Source: Pelargonium nanum (taxonomy: Eukaryota > Streptophyta > Magnoliopsida > Geraniales > Geraniaceae). From it: a stretch of 31,262 nucleotides of DNA. Position 1 is the first letter of the stretch. Every line of letters begins with the position of its first letter. The stretch is taken from assembly GCA_036897485.1 (NCBI GenBank), contig JAYMTF010000713.1:1-31262 (forward strand). Direction: 5' to 3'. A program made the position numbers and the translations under genes. The notes beneath the pieces were generated by a model, which worked only from the letters and a program-made list of their open reading frames with translations, did no database searches and was not told the DNA's origin. Positions 12,164-23,702 of the stretch are shown piece by piece.

Positions 12164-13820
12164 TACTATATAGAGCTAAGTCAAGAAATCAATACAAAAA
12201 GAACCGCCTCTCCCTATACAATACTCAAAGGAGTTGCGTTAATACCAAGTTAAAACTATACTAGCATACTTTTTTTTTAAGATTTTCTCTTTATTTAGCA
12301 TTTCATAGAATTAAAGTTTCAGGCAAACAGGCAAGAATTCAAACCTAGATTTATGGGCTAAGACTCCGGATCCTAACTCAATCTCTTTACTAGGATAGTC
12401 CTCTATAGACTTCACTTCGAGATGAGCTGATAAAGAGTATTCTTTATTCAATGAGGAACCCGATAGACAATCCAGAAAAGGAGGGTTCGAGAGACTTTTA
12501 GTATACCAGAAAAAGCCTCTACTCTAGTAGAATCCCTTTACTCAGAAAGAATAAGTGCCTCGAGATTTCTTTATGATGAAATGCGAGCCCCTCCTAATTA
12601 TTTAGTCTGAACAATCACCAACCCCGTGTCTTTTCGTACAACACATTACACCTTGAAAACTGTAAAAACACTTCACGTTCTATATCAGTTAAGGACATAA
12701 GGACTTCCTGAGATAGGACAAAAACTAGAGTAATAAGAATCCCTGTAAGCTAACCTAATATGAAGGGGGTCCTAATTCTAGCTTTATATTTTACATTAGT
12801 AAGACTCAGTACTCGAGTGGATTTAAAGAGTTTAGTAAATAAGGAATTTATGCAAGTTTGCCCTAGGGGTTTAAGTGTTTTAATAAGTATTAGGTGTAGC
12901 TATTGTTGGTTAAAGTATTCTTATAATAAGAGACGTAATTTCTAATTTCTCCTGTTTATACGGAATCTTTCTATTAATTTTACTCGAGAAAGAGGATACT
13001 TTACGTTTTCAGTTTCTGTATTTGGGTTAGGAATCGGAAAAGCAAGGTTTCCTTTCAGCTTTTGGTTTTGATATTCTGTTATTGTCTATTTTGGTAGTTT
13101 ATAGAGTTATTAGGAAGGTTTATATTAGGTAATAAATTAGGTTTTCTCAACAAGGTCCTTTTATCCCTATCAATTAAGAAAGTAGAGACTTCATAGTCGT
13201 CGTGTTTGTTACTATATCAGGATATACCTAATGCTAAACAAGGAACTTAGTTTATGTCATCCTCTAGCCTAATCTTTACAATCGAACTCTATGCTCTTCT
13301 TTAGGTTTAAGGGAAAGAGGTTGCACTCTGCTTATGCCTAACTTAATTCCAACTTTATTAATAAAAGATATCCAGGGGTATTTTATATAATATATTCATA
13401 GGATTCATTAGCTTTGCTTTATAGACTATTAAAAAAAATTATGTGATAAGTTAACGCTGCTTAATCTTTAAGATTAGGGATGACAATTATTAATGAGATT
13501 CCTCTGTCTGATCTGGATTTACCCTCAGGGGTTTTCATGGGATCTCTAAGAAGGAATTTTCTTTAGTTTTTAGCAACTGAAGATATGGAATTGCCTTCGC
13601 GTACCATTCACTAATTCTAGTAATTAGAATTACAGGGAAACAAGAGGCCTCTTTTCTTTCGATCGATTCTAATTCCAAGTACTAATTGGGAAACACCATG
13701 TTCCTTACGGCATACACTCGTTCCATATCATAAAACGGGAATCTTATAAATGTCGACACACTTACCTGTGTACTGTTATACTTTTTTGTTGATACTAAGC
13801 TTTACAAACATAATGATTAG

Positions 13821-13867
13821 AGCCCGATCAGTATAATTCTGTTTATATATTCACCCGCGAGCGGGCT
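13821..13867. repeat. GC-rich hairpin with competing inverted repeat
   Basis: CCCGC (13854-13858) and GCGGG (13861-13865) form a tight local hairpin with a GA loop. The same right arm, extended to CGGGCT (13862-13867), can alternatively pair with AGCCCG (13821-13826) across an A/T-rich 35-nt loop. The two pairings exclude each other. No gene flanks it that would define a role. Confidence 0.5.
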
Positions 13868-14792
13868 TAGTTAGATTACTCGGACCTTATTCTTGTAGGA
13901 TTCTAGGGGTTCTCCTATAAAATGGAAATGGTTTACATAAATATACTTTACAATCTTCATTCTGTAAACTTTTCCTACGGTCCCAGAAGAGTAAGATTAA
14001 GCCTGAAATTCTCGCGGGAAAGACCCTGTTGTAGTAAACACTTATTAATTTTAGTTCCCTTTTTTTCAAGATTGTGCCTGAAACCCAGTCCAGTTGTATA
14101 AAGGGGTACCACTAAAAGGATTCGGATCTCTTCTTTTTTAAATAAGTTTCTTTCCCTATAAGTTAGTAAATCTCAAAATGAATCTAGGCATTCCTCCTTA
14201 GTATAACAGAATATTAAACAGGGGGCCCGTCTTAATCCAAGTAATACTAAGATATGTAAAAGGGGTTCTCAATAAATTGCTTATAGGTCCTATGTTAGGG
14301 CAGGGATACCCATTAGACGTAAGAATTATTGCCTCATTTCATGACCAAAATGCCGGATCTTCCATTTTGAGAGAACTCAGTGCAGGCAACTAATTTATAG
14401 CATCGCTTAGCCGGCTTAGAGCTAAAGCATATTTATTTTGTACAATTATCCCCTCTATATGTCGTTACTAACCCGAAAGACTTTATTTACTTTTTGAATG
14501 TTTGAGTACAAAATTGGAATGAATTCCAGCAAAATACAAGTACAGTTATGCGGAAATCTCCTTCAATTTATAAGTTTATTCTACCTTTACTTTACTTTTG
14601 CTCAGAAATCAAAATCTATGATTAAAAAATAAGCAGGACTCAGAGTCCCTATAAACTATATAATTTACTTCACTGTAAAAAAGGATCCAACTTCGCTGTG
14701 TTTCTGGCGGCAGTGGAAATTCTATTGACCAGATCCTGAGTTTTCTTGTTTCAGAGGGGCGTTGAGCTCTAAAACTCTTAATATTCCTACAA

Positions 14793-14802
14793 GGGGATCC
14801 CC
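14793..14802. repeat. GC-cluster palindrome GGGGATCCCC
   Basis: Perfect 10-bp palindrome, one of about eleven GGATCC-containing sites in the window. It is of the same general form as the GGGG(N)CCCC elements. Confidence 0.7.
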
Positions 14803-15291
14803 CAGACTATGTCTCTGTTATTTAAAAAATTTCGCTCTTAAAAGAAAGCTTCTAGGCTGTTTGTACTGATGACAATTTTACTGGAATAGAAGGCATCCTT
14901 TATCTCGTTCCGGACTAGGGTCTAGAGAAAAATATCCTACAGTAAATATCTAAAACAGTACTTTTTCCAAGCTATTGGATCAAATTGAATCTTCGAAATA
15001 TTAGTATTGCCACTATATCTTTGATCTACTTTTTTTTTCTAAACAAGATTTCCTCAGGAAAAAAAATGAAGACCTCTACAAGCTAAGAAAATTTAAATGT
15101 ATATCAACTACAGAATCTCAATTTCAATTACTGAATTTCCCAAGGAATAGAAAAAAAGGAGTTTAATAATTATGAATATAGTTTTTTTTAGTCTTTCTTT
15201 GAACTTTTCATTAATAGGGATCCTTTTTTCAGAGACAATCTTTATTTTCAAAGCTTAATAAAGTATATAGTCTGTTGCATAAGCTAATATC

Positions 15292-15420
15292 CTGTTATCT
15301 AACAAAAAACCAACAGCACTTTAGTGATTAGGTCCAAGCAAGGCTAGTTACTCCTATCTTTTATTAAGGAAATCGGGTTGCTACAACAGGTATTCCGTTT
15401 CAAGGCGGCTTATAAGGAGT
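15292..15420 (+). other. Isolated LSU rRNA domain IV-like motif
   Basis: The sequence CTGTT, TAACAAAAAA, then ACAGCACT (15292-15320) resembles the conserved LSU rRNA element CTGTTTA...AAAAACACAGCACT near E. coli 1770-1790, with about six extra bases scattered in it. About 80 bp on, GGCGGC followed by TATAA and GG recalls the GGCGGCCGTAACTATAACGG element, with bases missing. The rest of the LSU is not recognisable here, and the better LSU series is 9 kb away on the same strand. This may be a fossil exon or copy, or a chance match. Confidence 0.15.
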
Positions 15421-16990
15421 GAATCTCTACTACATAAAGGTTTCTATTTACATATGAATAACATCTTTCTTATAAAAGTTATTCGAGGACTCTTCTTAGC
15501 CCTTATAATATAAATAGTATAATATTTTTGTTCAATTAGTCAGAGCCTTAATATGTTATATAAAGTAGAATGTTTTAATCCTAGAAAATGAGGAAGACAA
15601 AAGCAGTCCTCATATCCCCTATTCTTTATTATTTTTTTCTATTGAAGACTCCAATGGAGTAGATACGTAAACTATTTTACTTTTTCTAATGTACAAGAAC
15701 CCTATATCGAACAAGATCCTATAATATTGAAGTGCAAAAGTACTCGTTAGGTTGCCTTATGAAACACTCTTCATTATGGTAAATCCCTGTTTTGTACCAA
15801 TATCTCTTTGTATCAGACACCTTTTATCGGAATAGCAGTATTTAGTATGATTTATAAACTAAGTCGCGAGTCGAAAGTAAAGGAGCCCCTACCAAAGCCT
15901 TTTATTCCTGGGCAGTCTCTAAAGAATCTCCACACTGAGGCAGCCCCAGATGTTTTTAAACACGTTAGAACAAATGATAGAGAGCCTCCTTTTTATAAAG
16001 TTTGTTATCGTATTACTCAGCAAGATACCAATATTGATATTACTTAAAAAGTAGAAGTCTCTTTTTTAGGTATGAAAGGACGAGATCATACAGGACTCAT
16101 AGATAAAAGTAATTAAGGGATTTCCCTTAGAAGGACAACCTTTAGTTCAACCAGGGGCGAAAGGAGGAATTTCATTAGAATTGTAGTTGTAAAGATACAG
16201 GAAAGTTGATATTCTGCGGTAGTTTTTTAGCGACCTATTTGTCTCACATTCTATAGGGTCCGCTCTAACTAAGAAATTTCCATTATTGATATTGTATGAA
16301 AGTGCTTAATCTTAAAAAAGACTCTGTCTGACCCCTCCTTTATAAAAAATAGAAGCTCTATGGCAGCCTTAAGATTCGGGTATTTACAATGAAAAACTAG
16401 AAAACTGCCTAATAATAAAGTACATGCATTTCTAGACTCTCTCAACTTCAATATGACAATTTAAGAAAAAGCCTTAGACCATATAAATTTGTATCTCCCT
16501 TGTGAATTTTCAAAAAAGGATCCCTCTTAAGCAGAGCCTTATGGTTTCGGTGTAGTGTTACCCACTTCTTAGTTTTTAATTATTTTTGGTCAGTTATTTA
16601 GAAGCGTACTTTTGTTTTCAATAGTTAATGTAAATTACTTGGGAATTCTTAATTGACTATTTCTTACACGCTTTTTGAAGGGGCCTGCCAAAAAGTACAC
16701 TGCAAAGAACTCTCTACAAAAACGGGTACTCTAATTAAATCCATGGATCTTTACTTTGCGTTAAAGTATATGAGGGTTCCTTAACAAGACCCCCATTAAA
16801 GGTTGATAAAATTAAGCTAAGCTCTAATGTATAATGTCAGAAAAGATTTGTTCTATTATCCCCCCGAGAACTTTGCTATTATTCAGTGTTCTGGATTCGA
16901 TAGAGAATCTAAGAGTATGTAACCCACCGATTTTTTAGATTAGATTGGTTCAAAGCCCCAATTACCAAAGACCTTAAATTGCCAACGACT
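15421..16990. other. Non-coding DNA, one long plus-strand open stretch rejected as a gene
   Basis: The plus frame open from about 15763 to 16047 (79 codons from a TTG at 15808) has a slightly protein-like, charged composition rich in Lys, Pro and Arg. Another 23 codons are open after its stop, and a short open stretch in another frame lies near 16120. I recognise no domain, there is no ATG start or Shine-Dalgarno-like element, and the length is within chance. No other gene signal is seen. Confidence 0.4.
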
Positions 16991-16994
16991 AAAA

Positions 16995-17007
16995 TAGGGG
17001 TCCCCTA
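16995..17007. repeat. GC-cluster palindrome TAGGGGTCCCCTA
   Basis: A 13-nt odd palindrome centred on T at 17001. Its core AGGGGTCCCCT is repeated exactly at 23703-23713. Dispersed identical copies support an element family over isolated chance palindromes. Confidence 0.75.
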
Positions 17008-17427
17008 ATAATAAATATTTCGATCAGGATGATAGATAAGTTTCCAAAAACTAGCGGCAGAATTGCAATAATCATAAATAAGGGCCCTATTATAAAAAGA
17101 GTGTATTTCAGTGAAAGTAGCAAACTAGGAAGGGTATATTGTACTAATTTATACTAAAACCCGACGAAAGTCTGGTTTCATTTTAGAATGTTCAGTAAAA
17201 GAGCTATATACTTTTCTAGATAACAAGGTAAGTTAATTTATAATTTATCCGTGAATGGCATACATAGAGCTTACAGCTAAAGTTATTCTTGTATTAGGCC
17301 TAAAAGCGATTACCTCTATTCTTTTAGAAAAGCTAGCTTAGATTTACGGAATTGAAATTCCTAGAAAAGTCTTCTTTATTTGTTTTACTTTATCAAACTG
17401 CGAGGAGTATAAGGAGTGTAAGTAGAG

Positions 17428-17500
17428 TCCGGGTTTACTGGGTTTGAACTTGCGACATGCCCGTACCTATTCATTTGCTCTTTTAATCTATTAGGAGAAT
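17428..17500 (-). pseudogene. tRNA-like trace, identity unknown
   Basis: On the minus strand, GTTCAAACCC (17449-17440) matches the T-loop consensus and AGAGC (17481-17477) matches the D-stem 3' half. The 27 nt between them is the canonical class I tRNA spacing. The loop predicted at the anticodon position reads ATAGGTA, with T at position 33, but neither the anticodon stem nor the T stem pairs and no acceptor stem is found. A degraded tRNA is possible. A functional one is not supported. Confidence 0.18.
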
Positions 17501-18689
17501 TCTTGCTCTTAATATAACATAAGGCATAAAAATATCCTGATAACTTTCTTTATATTTATTAAGTAATTCTTATTACAGTATTTTAAAGTGTAATTTAGCT
17601 GCCTAGGAGGATCCCTTTCCGAACCTTATATTCTATCTATACTTTAAAGGTTTTTTTGTGCCTCTTGAGAGAGTCCCCTATGACTTTCTCTCAAACCTAT
17701 GCGTATGTAAAACTCTTAGTTCTTCTATTCCTTGTAAAAAGGTATTGCCGAACTCCAAAGAGCTATATGTAACACAAGCAAAGTTCCTTAACTCAATTAT
17801 GTAATTAATGGATATAATAATAGAAACAGAAATTATAGCACATACAATTAGATAAATACGGATAGGACCCGTATCAACCTTCACAATAAAGGATACTCCT
17901 AATTAACTCAACTAGATTTAAAATACTTTAAATATTAAGGCTTTCTTTACAGTTTTACGTTTATAATATAAACACAATTTCTGATAGAACTTCATAAACA
18001 AAAAGAGTATCCTAATGCTTAATGCGAATAGGTTTTGACGTCATTGTCTTTTGACAATTCCAGTTAAATTAATCCTATAGCCTTCTTACAACAAAGCTTA
18101 AGGATTCTATTTAGTAATAAAGGGCAACACCAACAATTGACAGCTGATTAAGTATGGGCCAACAGCATCGCTAGGGCATATGGTTTTTATTTATGTGGGT
18201 CGTTAATAAGAATAAGTATCCTATGGGGGCAAGAATTAAGTATAATGTTAGGATTAGGAATTTAAATTCCAGTAATTTAGGTTAGTAATCGATAAAGGCA
18301 AAAGGCATTAACCAACAGAATTAAATCGAAGTTTAAACCTCCTAAACTAAGGAAGCTTCAAGATCCGGGCTAAATAAAGACATAACAGCTTTACTTTTTT
18401 TGAAAGGAGGAACCCCAAATTGTATTATAATTTTTAATAGTAACTCTCGTAAAATTGGAGAATCCTGGCTTCGTCTCTACTTTTTTTCTTACACAAATGC
18501 TTTTTTGTAGGTAGTATAAGAACACTTTTTATGGTATGTTATTTAGTCGCTAATGATAGAGTATATCAGTAACATAATGCTGCATAACTTGGCTTGTTGA
18601 ATAGCATATTCTAGTAGAAGAGTCCCGTAATTACAAACCCGTCCAATCCAGGAAAAATTGACAAAAAAGATAAGAAGATTTTAGGTATA

Positions 18690-18775
18690 GTTATTCTGGT
18701 TCAATCATATGGCCAGTGGTAGCTTTTGGTATGGATATGTAAAGGTTCGAATCTTATTGTTTTACCAAGTCTGCT
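18690..18775 (+). pseudogene. Degenerate tRNA-Gln(UUG)-like trace
   Basis: TGGCCAGTGGTAGC (18710-18723) looks like a tRNA D arm / A box. It is followed by CTTTTGGTATGG, which resembles the tRNA-Gln anticodon region with TTG, and then by an exact GGTTCGAATC T-loop / B box (18744-18753). The interval between D and T arms is about six bases shorter than in a class I tRNA, so the anticodon arm cannot form fully. The T stem pairs poorly, and the 3' TTTTACCA has no clear 5' partner. Read as a broken tRNA gene. The glutamine assignment is tentative. Confidence 0.22.
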
Positions 18776-20529
18776 TGTACTTGCAAAGTCATACATAAGT
18801 AGAGATAGATCAAATGGACTGTAAATGAAAAACTCCTAATAACAATTACCACAAGCTATCAGAGAAAATATCTATTGAAACTTAGTATTGGTGTGGTACC
18901 GAACTTAAATAAAATTGCAAATGCGTCGATTTCTAATACATTGGATTACTAAAAGCAAAAATAGTGATTTAACATAAAAGTTACCCTATTTAATTGAAAA
19001 AGGGCCGAGAAAGAACTTTTTAGTGGCTAGCTTAAGGTATTTTTCCAGGTAAGTAACATTTATTTAAATATATACTAAGAGGAGTGAATTGTTCATTAAA
19101 GACCCTCTTAAATAATAGAGAAATTCCAGGTTCCAAATGAGTTTGTACAAAATTCTACTTCATTCTTGCTACATTTTAAGATAGTTAACAGGATATTAAA
19201 ATATTAAAAATCGAGAGGCTTTTTAACAAGGAACTTGTAGGATGGCACCAATTTTACAATAGTAGCGCCAACGAAAAAGAAGGGGTATGTACCTAATCTA
19301 AATTGGCATCTGCTATAAATAGACTAGGTAACCCAGTTAAAGTACAATAAAAAAAAGAGGATACAGCTAATATGCTGACTTACGGATAGTTAAAAAAAAT
19401 AAGAAATGTGGGATTCCTCTGGGAATATTCAAGTATTCGAGCTATTAACGTATAGTTTACAAGGTCCTTTGTACAGAATTACTATTATAAATATGCTTTT
19501 ATTACTTTATCGAATAGTCGTAATCCCTCCATTTTATACTTCTCTCATCTAAAAAAAGGTCCCTTTCTAACTACTCTTCGACATATCCTGACCTTATTTG
19601 CAAAGGGGCTCATTGCTCGAGTTCTCCATAATTGATAAATAAGGTTTACCTATACTAACCTAGTTTTGTCCAAATACAAAGTATATTTGAATATAAGGAG
19701 TTACCAATAAAGTAGGATACACTTAGTTGACTCTACAAATTATAAGGGGTCAAAGTTATTAAGTTAAAAGGTAAGGTCAAGTAGGCGGGAATAGGTCAGA
19801 TTTTAAGAACGTCAATTCGGGAGCGCTTTACAAAGAAGTATTTCGGGTCGATAAACTATACATATTTAGGAATACCCAGTTTTTCACATTAAAGTGGCAG
19901 CTTTTACCTATAATTTTAATAAAAAAAGTATTTAGATTAATTCTTTTTGTATACAGCGAGCGTTCCCTGCTTTCTAAGAATTCGTTATCTCCACGGTAAT
20001 ATAGTCTTATAAATGGAAAAAACAAACTTTTACTGGTGTTCCAAGAAGTAACTGTATTCTCTAAAGGGTTTCAACCTAAAATAGGGTGCATAGGTTTTAA
20101 ATTATATAAGGAAGTGTCCATGACCGAAGAAATAAACTCAGGGACTGCCCTATAATAGGGGAGGTGAGTATAGGGAAAGCTTGTTATATAAATCATTTAC
20201 CACTTTCTAGTATATAACTAAGTAACTAAGAGTTATTATTGACTGAGAAATTAAAAACCAAACTAGTATAATAAATGAAAAGACACTTGACTTTGCGTCC
20301 AACTCTATAAGGGAGAAACTTAATTACAATTACGAGAAATTATTTAACAACCCACAAAAAATAACTTTTAAACTACAGGAACACTTCTAGTTTTTAACAC
20401 TCACGATCCCAGAGAATAACTTACATCTGAAGGGAGTCTATTCTCGTATCGGCTAAGGGAAAGCACTATTACAAATATAAAAATCCAGAGTCTCTGTAAA
20501 GCTCGAGGGTTTCCGGCAATTATACTAAT

Positions 20530-20572
20530 TTGAGCCTTTTTTCAACGAGCCCCGCTCAAGTGTACGGCTCAA
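20530..20572. repeat. Nested, mutually exclusive inverted repeats
   Basis: TGAGCC (20531-20536) pairs with GGCTCA (20566-20571). Inside it, GAGC (20547-20550) and GCTC (20554-20557) form a small hairpin over CCC. In addition TTGAGC (20530-20535) can pair with either of two GCTCAA copies (20554-20559 or 20567-20572). The outer GAGCC...ACGGCTC closing is reminiscent of group II intron domain V, but the GAAA tetraloop, the length of about 34 nt and the downstream domain VI are not seen. I do not call an intron. The structure may be RNA-forming. Confidence 0.5.
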
Positions 20573-21749
20573 CTCTACCCACTTTTAAAGTCTTAATACT
20601 ATAACTAACAATTTAGTTACAATTCTACAACATCTTTTTCTCAAACTCATAACTGAATAGTGCATTCATATATCTTACAATCTTCTCGTTCAGGAAGCTC
20701 CTACGTTGCCGAAAGTATTGCGCTAGATAAGCTGGCAAGTAATTTCCCTTTTTCGGACTCCTGTGAAATAGAGTGTTTTCCGTAAATAATAAAGGGGAGA
20801 GGTGGCCTCTGTTTTTAGGTAACTACTTTTTAGAAGTGCCCCATGTATGTTATAAAATGAAAACTCTATCAAGGAAAAAGCTCTACCAGTGCACTATGGG
20901 TTTAACTACCTTATTTGATTAGAAATTATCTGAACGTTCTTTAGAAAAATTACTTATAGAAAATAAAATATGTCAAGCAAATTAGACGGGACTTAATTCT
21001 TTTACTCAGAGTCAAAAGCCTATAACTAAAGGAAGCGACCTCTCTATTAGTGTGATAAATGCAAAGGGAATGTAATACAGCGTTCTTTACAATTAAGGGT
21101 TCCGTACTAACAGACAGCTGATTACTGATTCGATCCTCTTTATGCCAAGCGCTTGTTAGGATAGAATGCAACACTGAGAGAAGAGATCTATTATTACGAA
21201 AAAAGGCAGCATGTCTCAGGCACCCGCCTATCTTTAGGCTGACAAAATACAAAATATAGGGTATCTGGTACATTTTTATGATAAAAACTTTTTGTTATGT
21301 TTATTCCCTTGCAAACTACAAAGTCTCGTAGCTCTTGTTTACGCAGTTGGACTTTTTAGACCTTTAGGCAGGCTTTTATCAGAATAAATAGTAAGGGGAT
21401 ACCGTACCAACAGATCCAAACAAAGCACAAGCAGACCCTGCATAACTCTAGGAAACTTCTAGGTTGCAACTAGAAAAATGAAAGGCTGGGCCCACTCTTG
21501 GTATAGGGGTTACGTTTTTGATTTCAAGGTTCTTAGCAGGGGCTTTTACTCGTGGGGAGTGTTGCAGATTGTAAAAAGAAAGGAGCTTCGAAGCATTCTC
21601 ATAGAAAGAACTTATAGCTTTTTTACTGATCGTGATTCGAAACCCTGCTTTTATAAAAAAGGAGAGAATATGGGATGCCAGACTGAACTAAGAACTCTAC
21701 TTCTAGTACGAAGATATTTAAGATACTAGGTTTCCTTATATAAAATATA

Positions 21750-21761
21750 AAGGGGCCCCTT
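21750..21761. repeat. 12-bp GC-cluster palindrome
   Basis: AAGGGGCCCCTT is a perfect 12-bp palindrome. Its inner 10 bp are identical to the element at 1601-1610, 20 kb away. Confidence 0.75.
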
Positions 21762-22871
21762 ATTCCAACAGCAGGAACTCCTAGCTCTTAAAAACTTTAA
21801 GTTTTCTATAAATTTGTATATACTTTTAATTAGGCCTTATAATTCTTGGAAAACCCCGTAGTACTTTACTAGTGGGACAATCCTATTTATTATAGGTTGA
21901 CAAAGTTTTAAGGTAAGTTAATAAGTAATTAACATGAGGTTCTCCTGCTTTTATTACTTATGTTGCTGACACATAGCCGAGACTTAGGAGAGCTGTTCTG
22001 TAACATATTAATAAAAGTACCCGCTAGCAAGCTCTTGAGACCCTAGGAATAGAGAAATGAATAAATTACGAGGTACCTTATTTTCTAAAGTTAACTTAAT
22101 TTTATCGTATAGTGGGCCTCTAACTAGACTCAGTAGTTTAGAGAAAAATACCTGTAAGAATCTCTTATATACCTGACAGATCCTAAATCTGGGGGCGGAA
22201 GATATTAATTGCATTTGATAGCTCTATTGCTTTACTATCCCTGTAATATAATGCACATTTAAATTTTTAAACTAGTATTGCCCTTAAATTGTATTTAGAT
22301 TATACAAAGCTGCGTCTTAATATTACTTTTTCAACTCCGAATTAACCTTCATGTGTGGGTTCGATTAAAAGCTCCTTTTTTATATCGAAATATTTCTATA
22401 CTACTTCCGAGGTATTCTTTTCGTAATTTTCTTCTTTTTTTACTAAGTTTATACTTTTTTATAAGTAAGATAAGTTTTGACTAGGCCCTAATTAGTAAAG
22501 CTATAATCCTGGGTTACTTTTATCTGGTGCTATTATGCATATTTTACAAATATGGTGTTCCTTTTCTTATCCTGGATAGTCCATTTTAAAACGATCGACT
22601 AAAGCTTAGTTAGCCTTTTATGGAAGCGGGGCTTTGTCATAATAGATTATCATAGCATCCCAATATCCCGCCATTTTATATGTTAAAATTTCTATGCAGC
22701 TCGAGAATATTATTTTTTTTAATAAGTGACAACCTTGAAAATAACTTGTATTAGCTTTCTATTCGACTCTCTTCTAACCAATTTAAATAAAAGGGATCCC
22801 GTTTCAAGCTATGTTAAGACAAAAAAAGAGGGATTTTTCTCCTCCTAAGACTTGGAGAATAATTTTATACA

Positions 22872-22946
22872 TAAGAACTGAATCAAGTAGGTTAGAACAC
22901 AAATCTTTTAGCTTGCATTTCGTAGGTTCGAATCCTGTTTATCTAA
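22872..22946 (+). pseudogene. Degenerate tRNA-Lys(UUU)-like gene
   Basis: This is the best tRNA-like sequence in the window. A D-loop-like AAGTAGGTTA (22885-22894) is followed by GAAC. The anticodon loop CTTTTAG (22905-22911) has T33, anticodon TTT and A37. A T arm (22922-22938) with loop TTCGAAT pairs over all five positions (GTAGG with CCTGT, two wobbles). Spacing from D stem to T stem is exactly canonical. The acceptor (TAAGAAC with TTATCTA) pairs at about four of seven positions. The D stem pairs at two of four and the anticodon stem at about two of five, so a normal cloverleaf does not form. It is either a decayed trnK or one that would need extensive RNA editing. A plus-strand open frame (22811-23038) overlapping it is a shadow. 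Confidence 0.35.
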
Positions 22947-23289
22947 GAAAAGCCCCTAAATGCAGTACTCTTTTTCTAGGAATTGCCGGCATAATTTGCT
23001 ATGGTACTTCAAGAAAGACCAGGGCACAAAAGGAGTAAAAGACACTACCTCGCTGCACCCATTTGATAAAGCGATTACATATATTAAAGTAAAAGTCTGG
23101 TCAATAGTAGTAAAATCCCGTACTATCTAACAAACAATATTAACTTTCATCTCTTATAATTGAGTTCTATATTCTTGCAAGTACTGGGGCCGACCCCCGA
23201 TAGCTAACCCGTATTGTTACAAAAAATTCTTATTCGACTTAGTTTCTATTAGAGAGCTTTCCGCTAGTGAAAAGGAAATCCTGACAATA

Positions 23290-23320
23290 GGATACCCCTT
23301 GTTGTTGTATAAGTCCGCTT
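23290..23320 (+). other. Possible LSU rRNA motif near E. coli 1941-1960
   Basis: CCTTGT (23297-23302) followed after a short gap by TAAGTCCG resembles the universal LSU element CCTTGTCGGGTAAGTTCCG, with a 3-nt insertion and a missing T. The next LSU motif (E. coli 2054) is 1.2 kb downstream instead of about 113 nt. Accepting it would require an intron of roughly 1 kb between them. No intron core was recognised, so it may be chance. Confidence 0.15.
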
Positions 23321-23702
23321 TTCGAGAATAGTCTTAGGAGTCTAAAGAAATCTTTTCATGGGGGCTCCTAAGTATAGGGTAACTGCGGATTCCCCTAATT
23401 ATATAAATTTGCTTAAAACAAAATAGGGTTACTAATAATCGACGTCAATCCTCCTATCTAAGTTTTTCGCACTAACTAGTAGTACCAAGTTCCAATACCT
23501 CAAAAGGAGCTGGCTTATATATAACAAACAACTTTTAAAGTAATGTACTTTGAATGACAACCTGAGCAAAGAGTTGGGATCCTAACTTCCTTGTTCAAGA
23601 TAAAGGAGAAGTTTTAAAGTTAACCAATAAAGTGTGTCTTGACCCTTTCTTCGGATACTGTTACAGTTTCTATTTAGGAATACCTCTTTTCAACTAACTA
23701 TA

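Larger units (their letters stand above)
10061..14790. other. Non-coding DNA, no gene recognised
   Basis: Open frames here (minus 10054-10281, 75 codons; minus 10704-10991, 95 codons; minus 11153-11389, 78 codons; plus 12760-12945, 61 codons; minus 13887-14069, 60 codons) carry no recognisable motif. Their lengths are within chance for this composition. The 95-codon frame is the second longest of the window and shows no signal peptide, repeated hydrophobic segments or known signature. The stretch also holds a bulged hairpin at 12139-12163, a GC-rich hairpin at 13854-13865 and several GGATCC, CTCGAG and GGGCCC palindromes. Confidence 0.55.
18776..22865. other. Non-coding DNA, no gene recognised
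   Basis: This 4 kb includes the longest open frame of the window (minus 20950-21273, 107 codons). It starts with a plausible ATG but shows no domain, no consistent hydrophobicity and no neighbour gene; one frame of this length is expected by chance. Also present are an elaborate nested inverted repeat at 20530-20572 and GC-cluster palindromes at 21487-21494 (TGGGCCCA) and 21750-21761. I see nothing else. Confidence 0.5.

Noticed and set aside
12340-12415. Minus-strand tRNA-like pattern around TAGGTTTGAATTC
   Set aside because: The T-loop carries a mismatch (GTTTGA), position 33 is not T, and no stems pair.
15763-16120. Plus-strand open stretch with a protein-like look, continuing 23 codons past a stop
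   Set aside because: No homology recognised, TTG start only, no conserved residues. Reading through the TAA would require an alternative code for which nothing else in the window gives support.
19871-19890. CATTAAAGTGGCAGC resembling the LSU 2559-2570 element
   Set aside because: No neighbouring LSU motif up- or downstream, and a better candidate for the same element is in the 24.7 kb series.
20531-20571. Group II intron domain V
   Set aside because: Closing base pairs look right, but the tetraloop, the length, domain VI and any splice-site context are missing.
20950-21273. Longest open frame, 107 codons, minus strand
   Set aside because: It has an ATG start, but no domain, membrane pattern or neighbour gene. 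One frame of about this length is expected by chance at this stop-codon frequency.
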